Under the pieces are notes generated by a model. That model saw only the letters and a program-made list of their open reading frames with translations, had not been told where the DNA came from and did not search any database. Source: Deltaproteobacteria bacterium (GTDB lineage: Bacteria; Desulfobacterota_B; Binatia; UBA9968). Taken from it: 16,874 nucleotides of DNA. Location of the stretch: positions 1 through 16,874 of the forward strand of contig JAPUHZ010000463.1 in NCBI GenBank assembly GCA_027297485.1, read 5' to 3'. Numbering within the stretch: position 1 is the stretch's first letter; each line of letters begins with the position of its first letter. Positions 1-6,059 of this stretch are shown piece after piece. A program made the translations under genes and the position numbers.

Positions 1-349
1 TACATCCTGGGATGAGCTCTGCTTGATAAATCTCCTCGGTCGTCCAACCGGTCAGCTTGATGGCCTTGCCGACCTCAGCCGATTGGTGATCGCCGCCGAA
101 CCGCGGATCGACGATCAGCTCATCCTTTTCATGCTCCCAGATGAGCCGCTTAACATCTACCGGACTACTACTCTGTACCGCAGCCCAGCAACTCCGCCGG
201 TTGATGGTAAAAGGAACCCGATGAATCATGAGTATCTTGCCCCTCTCAACGGTCATGGGAAAAGAGTTGAAATGTATGATTTCTGGCGTGTTATAATGTT
301 CATTGACCATTCGGTTGAGTGTTTTTTTAAGCTCATCGACACTTCCCAT
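1..349 (-). CDS. Haem-oxygenase-fold (TenA/PqqC/iron redox enzyme-like) protein, N-terminal part, cut by window edge
   Basis: An open frame reads leftward from ATG at 349 and runs off the window after about 116 codons without a stop. A strong Shine-Dalgarno sequence (GGAGGAG, 6-7 bases before ATG) sets the start, and a TTGTCA/TAAAAT promoter lies upstream. The protein begins MGSVDELKKTLNRM. It then has a segment like the N-terminal helices of haem-oxygenase-fold proteins (IHRVPFTINRRSCWAAVQ, followed by IWEHEKDELIVDPRFGGDH, which has the H and E residues typical of metal ligands in this fold). It ends near EEIYQAELIPG. From memory of the family, such proteins include TenA, PqqC and 'iron-containing redox enzyme' members of about 220-260 residues, so roughly half is present. 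The substrate cannot be told. The fold assignment is from pattern recognition only; that it is a real coding frame is more certain. Confidence 0.6.
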   Translation of the reverse strand, partial: MGSVDELKKTLNRMVNEHYNTPEIIHFNSFPMTVERGKILMIHRVPFTINRRSCWAAVQSSSPVDVKRLIWEHEKDELIVDPRFGGDHQSAEVGKAIKLTGWTTEEIYQAELIPGC

Positions 350-406
350 TTTTTACTCCTCCATTTCGCTTGTCGCCGAAGATCTTTTGTCCACCGATTT
401 TTTGCA

Positions 407-435
407 ATTTTATGCGACCGGAGGCGCTCTGACAA
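407..435 (-). promoter_or_regulatory. Sigma70-type promoter for the haem-oxygenase-fold gene
   Basis: On the minus strand TTGTCA (435-430) and TAAAAT (412-407) are separated by exactly 17 bases. The start point would be near 400, giving a leader of about 50 bases with the SD GGAGGAG just before the ATG at 349. Each box differs from consensus at one base. Not tested experimentally. Confidence 0.55.
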
Positions 436-461
436 GGACTTTTAGGAGGGGACGAGCAACA

Positions 462-575
462 TTACTTAAGATGGTGGGCTAACCCAGAGCAAAGATTGGA
501 GGCCAAGCCGACATAGTAGAGGCGATTTTTAAGGTAGAGGGCATACGCTCCATGACGCTGTTGTTGCTCTACGTT
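462..575 (-). pseudogene. Fragment of a GIY-YIG-like domain gene
   Basis: Just downstream of the DnaJ-like gene, a minus-strand frame encodes HGAYALYLKNRLYYVGLASN followed by LCSGLAHHLK and a TAA. The spacing of G-x-YALY, YYVGLA-x-NL and HHL resembles the core of GIY-YIG-type domains (GxYxLY...YVGxAxxLxxRLxxHL). There is no start codon with an SD, and the frame upstream is only the shadow of the DnaJ-like gene. The frame stops right after the HHLK that would normally lead into the rest of the domain, so both ends are missing. I read it as a decayed remnant. The family resemblance is by eye over about 35 residues. It could also be chance similarity. Confidence 0.4.
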
Positions 576-579
576 TACT

Positions 580-1302
580 TCAGAAAGTCCGTTCCTTTCG
601 AATGGTCGCATAAGCATCGTTGATGCTTTTAAATTTCTTCTCAGAAAACGCAATGAGCTCGGGGCCGAGATGGGATACTTTATCTGGATGGTATTGGGAG
701 GCAAGCTGACGGTAGACCCTTTTAATTTCACGAACATCCGCCGTCGGCTTTAGGCCAAGGGTGTGGTAATGATCGCTCTTTTTCGCGGGTGCGTAACGTG
801 ATTTTACATGCTCATGCTCTTCTTTTCCAATCCCCAAGGCAGCGACAATCTGCTGGATTGCCTCATCCTCCCCTCTTGTCACAACATGGTCTGTCACGAC
901 AACTTGATAAACCAGGTCCAGCAAGAGCAATCGCTGTTGCTTATTGGCGAACTGATCAAAGGCCTTACAGATCTGGTAAAGGTCGGGATCCAGGCGTTGT
1001 GTCTCTGCAATCATAGCATCAATAAATCGTAGTTCCATTCCCTTGTAATGAAGACCCTTTGAAAAGAAATTGTGAATCGTTTTTCGCTCGGCTTCCGAAA
1101 TAGAGCCATCCGCCATGCAGATCTTGGTCAAGATCGCCACAAGGCAGCTAATAAAGAGTTGCTCCTTTCTGGGGGTAGTAACATGGCCAGTGGACGCCGC
1201 TCGCGTCCCTTTCGCCAGGACATGTTGCAACGCCCCTCCCACGACGGCCCCCAAAGGCCCCCCGAACATCAAACCAATTCCGGCACCTAGTAACCAACCC
1301 AT
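580..1302 (-). CDS. TerB-DnaJ protein (DjlA-like co-chaperone)
   Basis: A 240-residue protein. It opens with a short Gly-rich hydrophobic stretch (residues 1-30, LGAGIGLMFGGPLGAVVGGAL), which may anchor it in the membrane as in DjlA. Residues about 45-160 form a TerB-like helical domain with the metal-site-like MADGSISEAE segment and a second acidic repeat (VTDHVVTRGEDEA). Residues about 174-240 are a J domain with the diagnostic HPD at 205-207. J domains stimulate Hsp70 (DnaK) ATPase, and DjlA proteins do so at the inner membrane. The ATG at 1302 has AGAAGG 8 bases upstream. The length fits the family (about 240-280). No dnaK is nearby. Confident for domain content; the cellular role is inferred from family knowledge. 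Confidence 0.88.
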   Translation of the reverse strand: MGWLLGAGIGLMFGGPLGAVVGGALQHVLAKGTRAASTGHVTTPRKEQLFISCLVAILTKICMADGSISEAERKTIHNFFSKGLHYKGMELRFIDAMIAETQRLDPDLYQICKAFDQFANKQQRLLLLDLVYQVVVTDHVVTRGEDEAIQQIVAALGIGKEEHEHVKSRYAPAKKSDHYHTLGLKPTADVREIKRVYRQLASQYHPDKVSHLGPELIAFSEKKFKSINDAYATIRKERTF

Positions 1303-1721
1303 AGCAAAAACCTTCTTTTAAGGCATGGCCAACAATAATCCAAAAGTTCCAAAACAGCCACGGTAGCCCGCCTTCAAGGGCCAAAGGGGCTGCTGGAAAG
1401 GCAAACTGGGCCGACATCCCTCGTTTTGGGCGGAGATTATCCGATAACGTGGTATTACGTCAACCCGACCTACAACGGGAGTACTCGAGAGAGCATCGAT
1501 ACGCCTAGTGGTCTCTGCCCATGATGGAATACCCTGAACGGGTGTACGATGCTGGAGACAATGAATATGGCAAAGGATTAAGCTAAATGCGGTTGAGTCT
1601 ATCCTCTACTCTACCCATCCCCTTCCAACCCTGGGGTCTCCGGAAGGTGAAGATGAGGCAGGATTATAAGAGAAGAAGATGGGCGACGGAGATTGAGGCG
1701 AGGTGAATGTCATAGTGCGAC
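1303..1721. other. Gene-free intergenic stretch
   Basis: About 420 bases between the start of the DnaJ-like gene and the first copy of repeat family A. I see no frame with an SD, no family-like protein and no strong hairpin with a U-tract. It may carry the promoter of the DnaJ-like gene, but no clear pair of boxes stands out. Confidence 0.5.
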
Positions 1722-1827
1722 AGGCTGTTCAAAAATCCTGTTCTCAGGCCGGTCAAAAAGGTCCAAGTTAAGATAGTCCCAAGGCTCGCAGTGTATGAAG
1801 CCGGCTTCGTCACTTATTTCCGTCTCT
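1722..1827 (+). repeat. Intergenic repeat family A, copy 1
   Basis: This copy matches, in inverted orientation, the stretch 8266-8367. Shared blocks are GGCYGTTC, GTTCTCAGGCCGGTYAAAAAGG, CAAGGC and GTATG(G)AAGCCGGCTYCGTCAC, followed by TTCCGTCTCT. It contains a perfect 12-base palindrome GAAGCCGGCTTC (1798-1809). This copy has about 8 extra bases in the middle (around AAGTTAAGATAGTC). It lies about 16 bases after the stop of the DUF4412 gene. Relative to the gene before it, the orientation is the same as for copy 2. It resembles REP-like elements. Confidence 0.75.
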
Positions 1828-1843
1828 GTCCGCATCGAACCTT

Positions 1844-2590
1844 TCATCGCTTTTTCATCCTCTGCATCATCTCCTCCATCTGCTTTCGCATCTGCTCGAC
1901 TTGCTCCTTCGACATTCCGCCGGAGGCCGAACCTTCGGGCCTAGCCCCGCTCGACCCCATACCCGTTGGAGGCCAACCAGGCATCTGAGGCATCGCCATA
2001 CGACGGTATCCCGCTGGAATCTCGAAAATCGTGGGGTCCTGTTTGCCGATCTGGATGTTTGTGTAGTCGATCTGGAATCGCCGCCCCTTTGAAGCGCCCT
2101 TCATACGGACGGGGATGTTTTTTTTGGTTATCCAATGGTGACCGTTGAATCGGCTACCGTCCTCGTGGACAATCTCAATCCTATATTTGGTCGTCGGCAT
2201 TCCATTGACTCTTTCTGAGCCGAGCTTGGTGAACTTGACCCTCCCTTCTCGCATCATACGCTCGGGATCCTGATGCTCGGGGCCACCATGGCTCTCCATG
2301 TACACCTTCTCCCTCGGCATCAACTGCCAGGTTACACCTTTGTCCCGGCGCCGGATAATAATGCTCTTGTTTCCGAATCCAACCATTTCACGCCGCTCCT
2401 TGTCGGCTGAGAAATAGAGCTTGCCTGTCATGATCATCGGCTTGCCGTACGGGCCCTTCCCCATATCCATTCTCACGTCGGCCGAGTAGCCGACTTTGGG
2501 ATACGGAAACTCCACGCTTCGCGCTGGAGAGCTTAAAAGCACCATCGACCAGATAGCAACTGCGACGACAGCAAAACGAGAAATCTTCAA
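1844..2590 (-). CDS. Exported DUF4412/LolA-like protein
   Basis: A 248-residue protein with a clear Sec signal peptide (KISRFAVVAVAIWSMVLLSS, cleavage likely after PARS, near residue 25). The mature part up to about residue 195 looks like a beta-rich DUF4412 or outer-membrane lipoprotein-carrier-like fold: SADVRMDMG, a GKLYFSADKERREM strand pair, RRRDKGVTWQLMP, then LGSERVNGMPTTKYRIE and HHWITKKNIPVRM. The tail is Gly/Pro/Met-rich and ends in a Met-rich helix (EQVEQMRKQMEEMMQRMKKR), possibly a coiled coil or metal-binding segment. The start is TTG at 2590, supported by GAGGAGG 7 bases upstream; an ATG within this SD region is in another frame. It stands alone, so no function can be assigned. 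Probably periplasmic or lipid-facing. Confidence 0.75.
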   Translation of the reverse strand: MKISRFAVVAVAIWSMVLLSSPARSVEFPYPKVGYSADVRMDMGKGPYGKPMIMTGKLYFSADKERREMVGFGNKSIIIRRRDKGVTWQLMPREKVYMESHGGPEHQDPERMMREGRVKFTKLGSERVNGMPTTKYRIEIVHEDGSRFNGHHWITKKNIPVRMKGASKGRRFQIDYTNIQIGKQDPTIFEIPAGYRRMAMPQMPGWPPTGMGSSGARPEGSASGGMSKEQVEQMRKQMEEMMQRMKKR

Positions 2591-3086
2591 TGCTCATCCT
2601 CCTCAAGTTTTAGTTTCTCAAACCACGCCCTTAGGGGGGCACCAACCGAGCGTTGAGCCCAGGATATCGCCTCTATCCACAACACTTTTCGACAAATGCC
2701 AAAGAGGGCTGTCCAAGGAAATTTCTTTCAGGCAACGGATCACCAAATACCATGTCCAAGACCTAACCCCAAACCCGATGGATCACATACCACTTGGTTC
2801 CCTCTAGAACTTTCATCGAAAGACAATTTTATGCGAAGCGGATTGAGAATAACAATAACATTTTGGCGTCATATGAAATCCACCCCAGGCTTTTCGAGAT
2901 TTCAAATATTCTCCAATTGCAGAGATAGTCAAGACATCAAGGCCAGGCACCATGTTCCGCCGCGTAAGACTCATCGGTGACGGAGGTAAACGCTGAAAGG
3001 AAATTCAAGAGTCAAGATGCAACCTCATTTCTCCCCTACAACCCTGAGGGTTTCCATTAGGTGAGGCAAGTGATAGTGTATTTAAT
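2591..3086. other. Gene-free intergenic stretch between divergent genes
   Basis: About 500 bases separate the divergent DUF4412 gene and the small basic protein gene. Frames here lack SD sequences and family-like composition. The region is AT-richer than its surroundings around 2820-2915. It should hold the promoters of both genes, but I cannot point to convincing boxes. Confidence 0.4.
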
Positions 3087-3266
3087 ATGGGAAATGAAAC
3101 CTTCATGAAGCGCCAGAAGGAGTTGGCGCGGCAAAAGAAGAAGATGGAGAAAGCAGCCCGCCGCATGGAGCGTAAGGAAGAAAAGGAGAAAAACGGGCCA
3201 CGGCCTGAGGGTGAAGATCCGGACATTGCAGGGATTATCCCCGGGCCACAGCCGGTAAACTACTGA
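3087..3266 (+). CDS. Small highly charged protein (59 aa)
   Basis: An ATG at 3087 opens a 59-codon frame ending TGA at 3264-3266. The product starts MGNETFMKRQKELARQKKKM and continues with EKAARRMERKEEKEK, then an acidic and proline-rich tail ending IIPGPQPVNY. It has dense K/R/E helix-forming sequence with no membrane segment or signal peptide. I associate this arrangement (M-G-x-E-T-F-x-K-R-Q-K-E, then AARRxERK) with a small uncharacterised protein seen in many deltaproteobacteria, so I treat it as a real gene. The SD is weak: AGGTGAGG lies about 20 bases upstream, too far to be usual, and no in-frame earlier start exists. The function is unknown; such composition suits nucleic-acid or ribosome binding, but that is a guess. 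Confidence 0.65.
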   Translation: MGNETFMKRQKELARQKKKMEKAARRMERKEEKEKNGPRPEGEDPDIAGIIPGPQPVNY

Positions 3267-3388
3267 TCGCCCTTTTCTTGTCTCTCTTATAAATATTCTC
3301 CTCATCTGGATCATGGCTCGACTTTCCAGGCATCCCGGTTCTATGGGCGGCCGTTTCCGCCCCAGATTCTTCCCCGATCCATAGCTTC

Positions 3389-3571
3389 ACTAGCCCGCAT
3401 TTCTCACCGGAGCGCGAAGCGAGGGCGCGCAGATGCCCGGAGATACAAGGCGCACGAGAGACAAAGCGCGCAGGCGTACTGTACAGTACGTCGAGCCCTT
3501 TGTCCGAGCGCGCAACGCCTAGATTCGGGTAGATGCACGCAGCCGTGGGCTGGTGAGAAATGCGGGCTAGT
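3389..3571. mobile_element. MITE-like long inverted-repeat element (about 183 bp)
   Basis: The ends are perfect 20-base inverted repeats (3389-3408 and 3552-3571; core TAGCCCGCATTTCTCACC). The arms continue to pair imperfectly inward: ACAAAGCGCGCAGGCG against the complement of GAGCCCTTTGT, and CGCAGATGCCCGG against CCGAATCTACC-like sequence. They meet at a central palindrome GTACTGTACAGTAC (3477-3490). There is no gene inside. The whole could fold into one long hairpin, typical of non-autonomous elements or large palindromic intergenic repeats. I see no obvious target-site duplication. Confidence 0.75.
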
Positions 3572-3655
3572 TCCAGGGCATACGAGTTGGCCTCCTGCTT
3601 AGAGTCGAAAGTAGCCTTTCGGCGGCCTGACGTGGACCACGACTTTCTACTCAAG

Positions 3656-3757
3656 TGATATCGCCCACGGGGTTTGAAACTCCGTGGGCGACCAAAGTGA
3701 AGAGCTCTATGGAAACCCCATCGGCTATGTGCCTGCGGCAAGCCGCGGGGTTTCCTA
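3656..3757 (+). repeat. Double-hairpin repeat family B, copy 1
   Basis: It starts TGATATCG. Hairpin 1 is 3662-3690: CGCCCACGG pairs with CCGTGGGCG, and pairing continues through GTTT/AAAC, one near-perfect 29-base palindrome. Hairpin 2 is 3711-3755: GGAAACCCC pairs perfectly with GGGGTTTCC and encloses GCGG-CAAG-CCGC. The middle segment is short here (AGAGCTCT). It lies about 33 bases past the stop of the solute-binding protein gene and might help end that transcript, but there is no U-tract. Confidence 0.8.
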
Positions 3758-3787
3758 ATAATGAATGGCTCCCTTCGTATTGAGAGG

Positions 3788-4870
3788 TTACCTCGCTCCA
3801 TGAATCTCAAACGTCCGATTGTACAACTCTATAATCTCGTTTAAGTTAGGACCAAGGAACGATGGGCTTACGAAGAAGAACTTCTTCTTAAAGAGTTCTC
3901 GATGCCGGGGGACTTGCTGGACACCCTTCCGAATACCTATGCGTGGGACTCGACTCATAACGGACTGACCCTCCGCAGACAAGATCCAATCAATGAAGAG
4001 GACGGCCACATGCGGATGAGGCGCCCGCCGGATCAACGTTACCATACCAGGCACAGCGGGATAGGGCTCTAGGATGCGGAGGTCAATGGGTCCTCCTTTT
4101 TCTTTGAACTCGGTGACCCGTCGGCCGCGGACTGCGATGGCGATGGCCGATTCACCGGCCATCATGAGTTGTACCCTCAGTCGACTACTAGAACCTGGAA
4201 ATTTAAGATCCTGCTTGGCCAGTGCTCTCATGTAGGCTAGTCCCTTATCTTTCCCCATAGAGTCGAGCATGACGGCGAACCAATCATAGGCATCGGTATC
4301 CATACTCATCTCACCCTTCCAGCGAGGGTCCAGGAGACCTTGGTACGTTGTCGGAACCTGCTGGGGGTTAGCTAAAGTAGGATTAAAAGCGAGGATAATG
4401 GGAGTCACGTCGTACGATGCCCAGTAGCCGCGCGAATCGTACGACCCGGCGGGAAAGGCCTTCACCTGAGGAGAAAGATAGGGAATGGAATATTTACTCT
4501 CTTTTATCTGCCAGATCTGCACCGGAGCGGTCCCCACCACATCAACAGCATGCCGGCCTGCCCTTTGTTCAAGATCAAGCCGGGTATACAATCGTGCAGG
4601 TGTAGAACGGTACAAGTTAGTTTTGATGAAAGGATACGTCTTCCGAAAGGCCGTCATGATCTGGGCATGATCTGACGTGCTGATTGACGTATAGAAGTTG
4701 AGTTGCCCTTCTTCTTTCGCTCCTTTCTCCAATGCAGCCTTTCTCTTTGAAGGAGAAAGGGTTGAGATCATTTTAAGCGTTTCCTCTGCTGTTTCAGCAT
4801 GGACCAACGCGGACTCAGGTGAGATGCTGAGGCATACGATCAAGAGAAATAGGAATATCTTTGTTTTCAT
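3788..4870 (-). CDS. Periplasmic solute-binding protein, iron(III)-type family
   Basis: A 360-residue protein with a classic signal peptide (KIFLFLLIVCLSISPESALVHA, cleaved near residue 25). The mature part has hallmarks of the ABC iron/spermidine/putrescine-type binding proteins (SBP_bac_6/Fe3+-binding class): EEGQLNFYTSISTSDHAQIM near the N terminus, VDVVGTA, GYWASYDVTPIILAFNP at the hinge, LLDPRWKGEMSMD, then WILSAEGQSVM. Family members bind ferric ion, phosphonates or small organic compounds and hand them to an ABC permease. No permease or ATPase gene is adjacent, so this is an orphan receptor here. The Tyr residues of true iron ligands cannot be assigned by eye, so substrate is unknown. 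The start ATG at 4870 has only a poor SD; the signal peptide supports it. Confidence 0.85.
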   Translation of the reverse strand: MKTKIFLFLLIVCLSISPESALVHAETAEETLKMISTLSPSKRKAALEKGAKEEGQLNFYTSISTSDHAQIMTAFRKTYPFIKTNLYRSTPARLYTRLDLEQRAGRHAVDVVGTAPVQIWQIKESKYSIPYLSPQVKAFPAGSYDSRGYWASYDVTPIILAFNPTLANPQQVPTTYQGLLDPRWKGEMSMDTDAYDWFAVMLDSMGKDKGLAYMRALAKQDLKFPGSSSRLRVQLMMAGESAIAIAVRGRRVTEFKEKGGPIDLRILEPYPAVPGMVTLIRRAPHPHVAVLFIDWILSAEGQSVMSRVPRIGIRKGVQQVPRHRELFKKKFFFVSPSFLGPNLNEIIELYNRTFEIHGAR

Positions 4871-4890
4871 AAATATCCATGCCCGATTAG

Positions 4891-4912
4891 GGAGCGACTC
4901 CTTGTCGGCTCC
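4891..4912. other. Hairpin between VOC gene and binding-protein gene
   Basis: GGAGCGAC and GTCGGCTCC form an 8-pair stem with one bulged base and a 5-base loop. It lies after the VOC gene stop and about 20 bases before the binding-protein start (both minus strand). Without a U-run it is not a standard terminator. It may separate the expression of the two genes or be chance. Confidence 0.35.
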
Positions 4913-4950
4913 TTACCGCAGTGAAGGTCCGATAGATCCGCGGTTAATTT

Positions 4951-5346
4951 TTACGTTTTCTGTTCTCCTGCCCTCCTTGGCCTCGGTTTAACGCCGTAGC
5001 CCCAAGTCGATAGGTCAAAAAGGTTTCCATCAGGGTCCGTGGCGCGACTCTCGGCATAGGTGGCTTCACGTTGCTTAGGTGCACCCTCGGGATGAAGCTC
5101 CCGAATTCGCTTCGATACTGTTTCAATATCATCGACTTGGAAACCGAAGTGGTAGAGCCCCACCGGATGCCCCGCCTCTTTCGGGTTATTGGCGTTTAGT
5201 AATGCCAAGTTGACCTCACCATCAGACAAATGTATGGAACCTCGTTTTGTCCGGTAAAGCTCCTGAAGGTCAAAAACGGTTTTGTAAAAATGCGCGAGCT
5301 TCTCCGGCTGATGTGTCGAAATCGCAATATGACGCAGCTTTGCCAT
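4951..5346 (-). CDS. VOC (glyoxalase/dioxygenase) superfamily protein
   Basis: A 131-residue protein with one vicinal-oxygen-chelate unit made of two beta-alpha-beta-beta-beta modules: LRHIAISTHQPEKLAHFYKT opens module one and GLYHFGFQVDDIETVSKRIR opens module two, ending DPDGNLFDLST. Likely metal ligands are His6, Glu44 or a neighbour, and His66. The last position, usually Glu in G-N-x-x-E, is Asp111 here. VOC proteins include glyoxalase I, fosfomycin-resistance enzymes and ring-cleaving dioxygenases. The single-domain length (about 130) implies a dimer; the reaction cannot be told. A very good SD (AAGGAGG, 6 bases) supports ATG at 5346. The binding-protein gene follows on the same strand 80 bases later. 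Confidence 0.85.
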   Translation of the reverse strand: MAKLRHIAISTHQPEKLAHFYKTVFDLQELYRTKRGSIHLSDGEVNLALLNANNPKEAGHPVGLYHFGFQVDDIETVSKRIRELHPEGAPKQREATYAESRATDPDGNLFDLSTWGYGVKPRPRRAGEQKT

Positions 5347-5411
5347 GATAGTCCTCCTTTTCTAAGACCTAGTTCCAATCGGCGCCGATATCCTTTCCGT
5401 TCTCATTTAAT

Positions 5412-5523
5412 TATATCGACCACGGGGTTTGAATCCCCATGGTCGACCCAGGGGAAGAGCTACAGCTTCTCTCTTTGGAACCCCCGTCGGTTATGTGCCC
5501 ACAGTATGCCGCAGGGTATTCGA
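5412..5523 (+). repeat. Double-hairpin repeat family B, copy 2
   Basis: Same order of blocks as copy 1: TATATCGACCACGGGGTTTGAA, then CCCCATGGTCGACC (hairpin 1), a middle stem around GAAGAGC/GCTTCTC, then TTGGAACCCCC, GTCGGTTATGTGCC and GCCGCAGGGT. In hairpin 1 the third pair is A-T where copy 1 has C-G, a compensatory change. The second hairpin is partly decayed here. It sits about 65 bases before the VOC gene start. Confidence 0.8.
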
Positions 5524-6059
5524 TGATCAACGTTGTCGCTGGCAGGTTGCTCTCCTCAGCCTATACACCGTTACCCTGATGGGCGTCAATTACTTCCTGT
5601 CGCCGTTCCAGGATTGCATTCAACAAAGCTTCCATTGTGGTTGACGCGCCTTATTGGCAGATCGGCACTTCAACCATCACATAGTGGAAAATGAAAGAAC
5701 AAGGAACTTTTGTCAACCGTTGGGGAGTCCTAACGTGTCCGTGGATCGCGAGCCAGAGACTGAGTGAACAACCTATGGGGCGGGCTTCGAGTTCTCTACC
5801 ATTTTAGAGCAGTTGGATTCCCTCAGATATCATTATAATAGGTAGGGACTGCCACCCGCGTGACGATTGGCAACGGGAGTAAGGGAAATTTGGTATTGAA
5901 GAAAAACTCAACGGAGGCTGGAAATCACATCGCCTTCCGGTTTAGATATGGGAATTAGGTGACCCGAGGGTGTGCCGCACCGATAGGAGCGGAGAGGCAG
6001 AAAGGCATAAAGTTTTTGGATCTCAGCGAGGCCGTTGAGCCATTTGGGGGAGTAAGGAG
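5524..6059. other. Gene-free stretch upstream of the XDH-family gene
   Basis: Roughly 530 bases hold no frame with both an SD and recognisable protein. Short frames at 5561-5635 (minus, 24 codons) and near 5690 (plus, 38 codons) lack SD sequences. A perfect TATAAT box lies in the middle (5834-5839). The last bases carry the GGGGGAG and AAGGAG signals of the XDH-family gene. Confidence 0.5.
5813..5839 (+). promoter_or_regulatory. Possible promoter for the XDH-family gene
   Basis: A perfect TATAAT (5834-5839) is preceded by TTGGAT (5813-5818) with a 15-base spacer, shorter than the usual 16-18. The leader to the ATG at 6060 would be about 210 bases. The region is otherwise gene-free. Moderate to low confidence. 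Confidence 0.35.

Noticed and set aside
253..435. 60-codon minus-strand frame starting MSERLRSHK
   Set aside because: Its first half lies in the promoter and leader of the haem-oxygenase-fold gene and its second half is an out-of-frame shadow of that gene.
23..445. 140-codon plus-strand frame
   Set aside because: It overlaps the leftward gene with a strong SD and promoter at 1-435, has no SD of its own and no family-like sequence.
1148..1417. 89-codon minus-strand frame
   Set aside because: Mostly an out-of-frame shadow of the DnaJ-like gene, with no SD.
3235..3810. 191-codon minus-strand frame
   Set aside because: It runs through the MITE-like inverted repeat, repeat B and the end of two genes; the length comes from GC-rich repeat sequence, not a protein.
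5561..5635. 24-codon minus-strand frame (MEALLNAILERRQEV)
   Set aside because: The peptide looks protein-like but there is no SD and an in-frame stop lies just upstream. It could be a remnant, but support is too thin.
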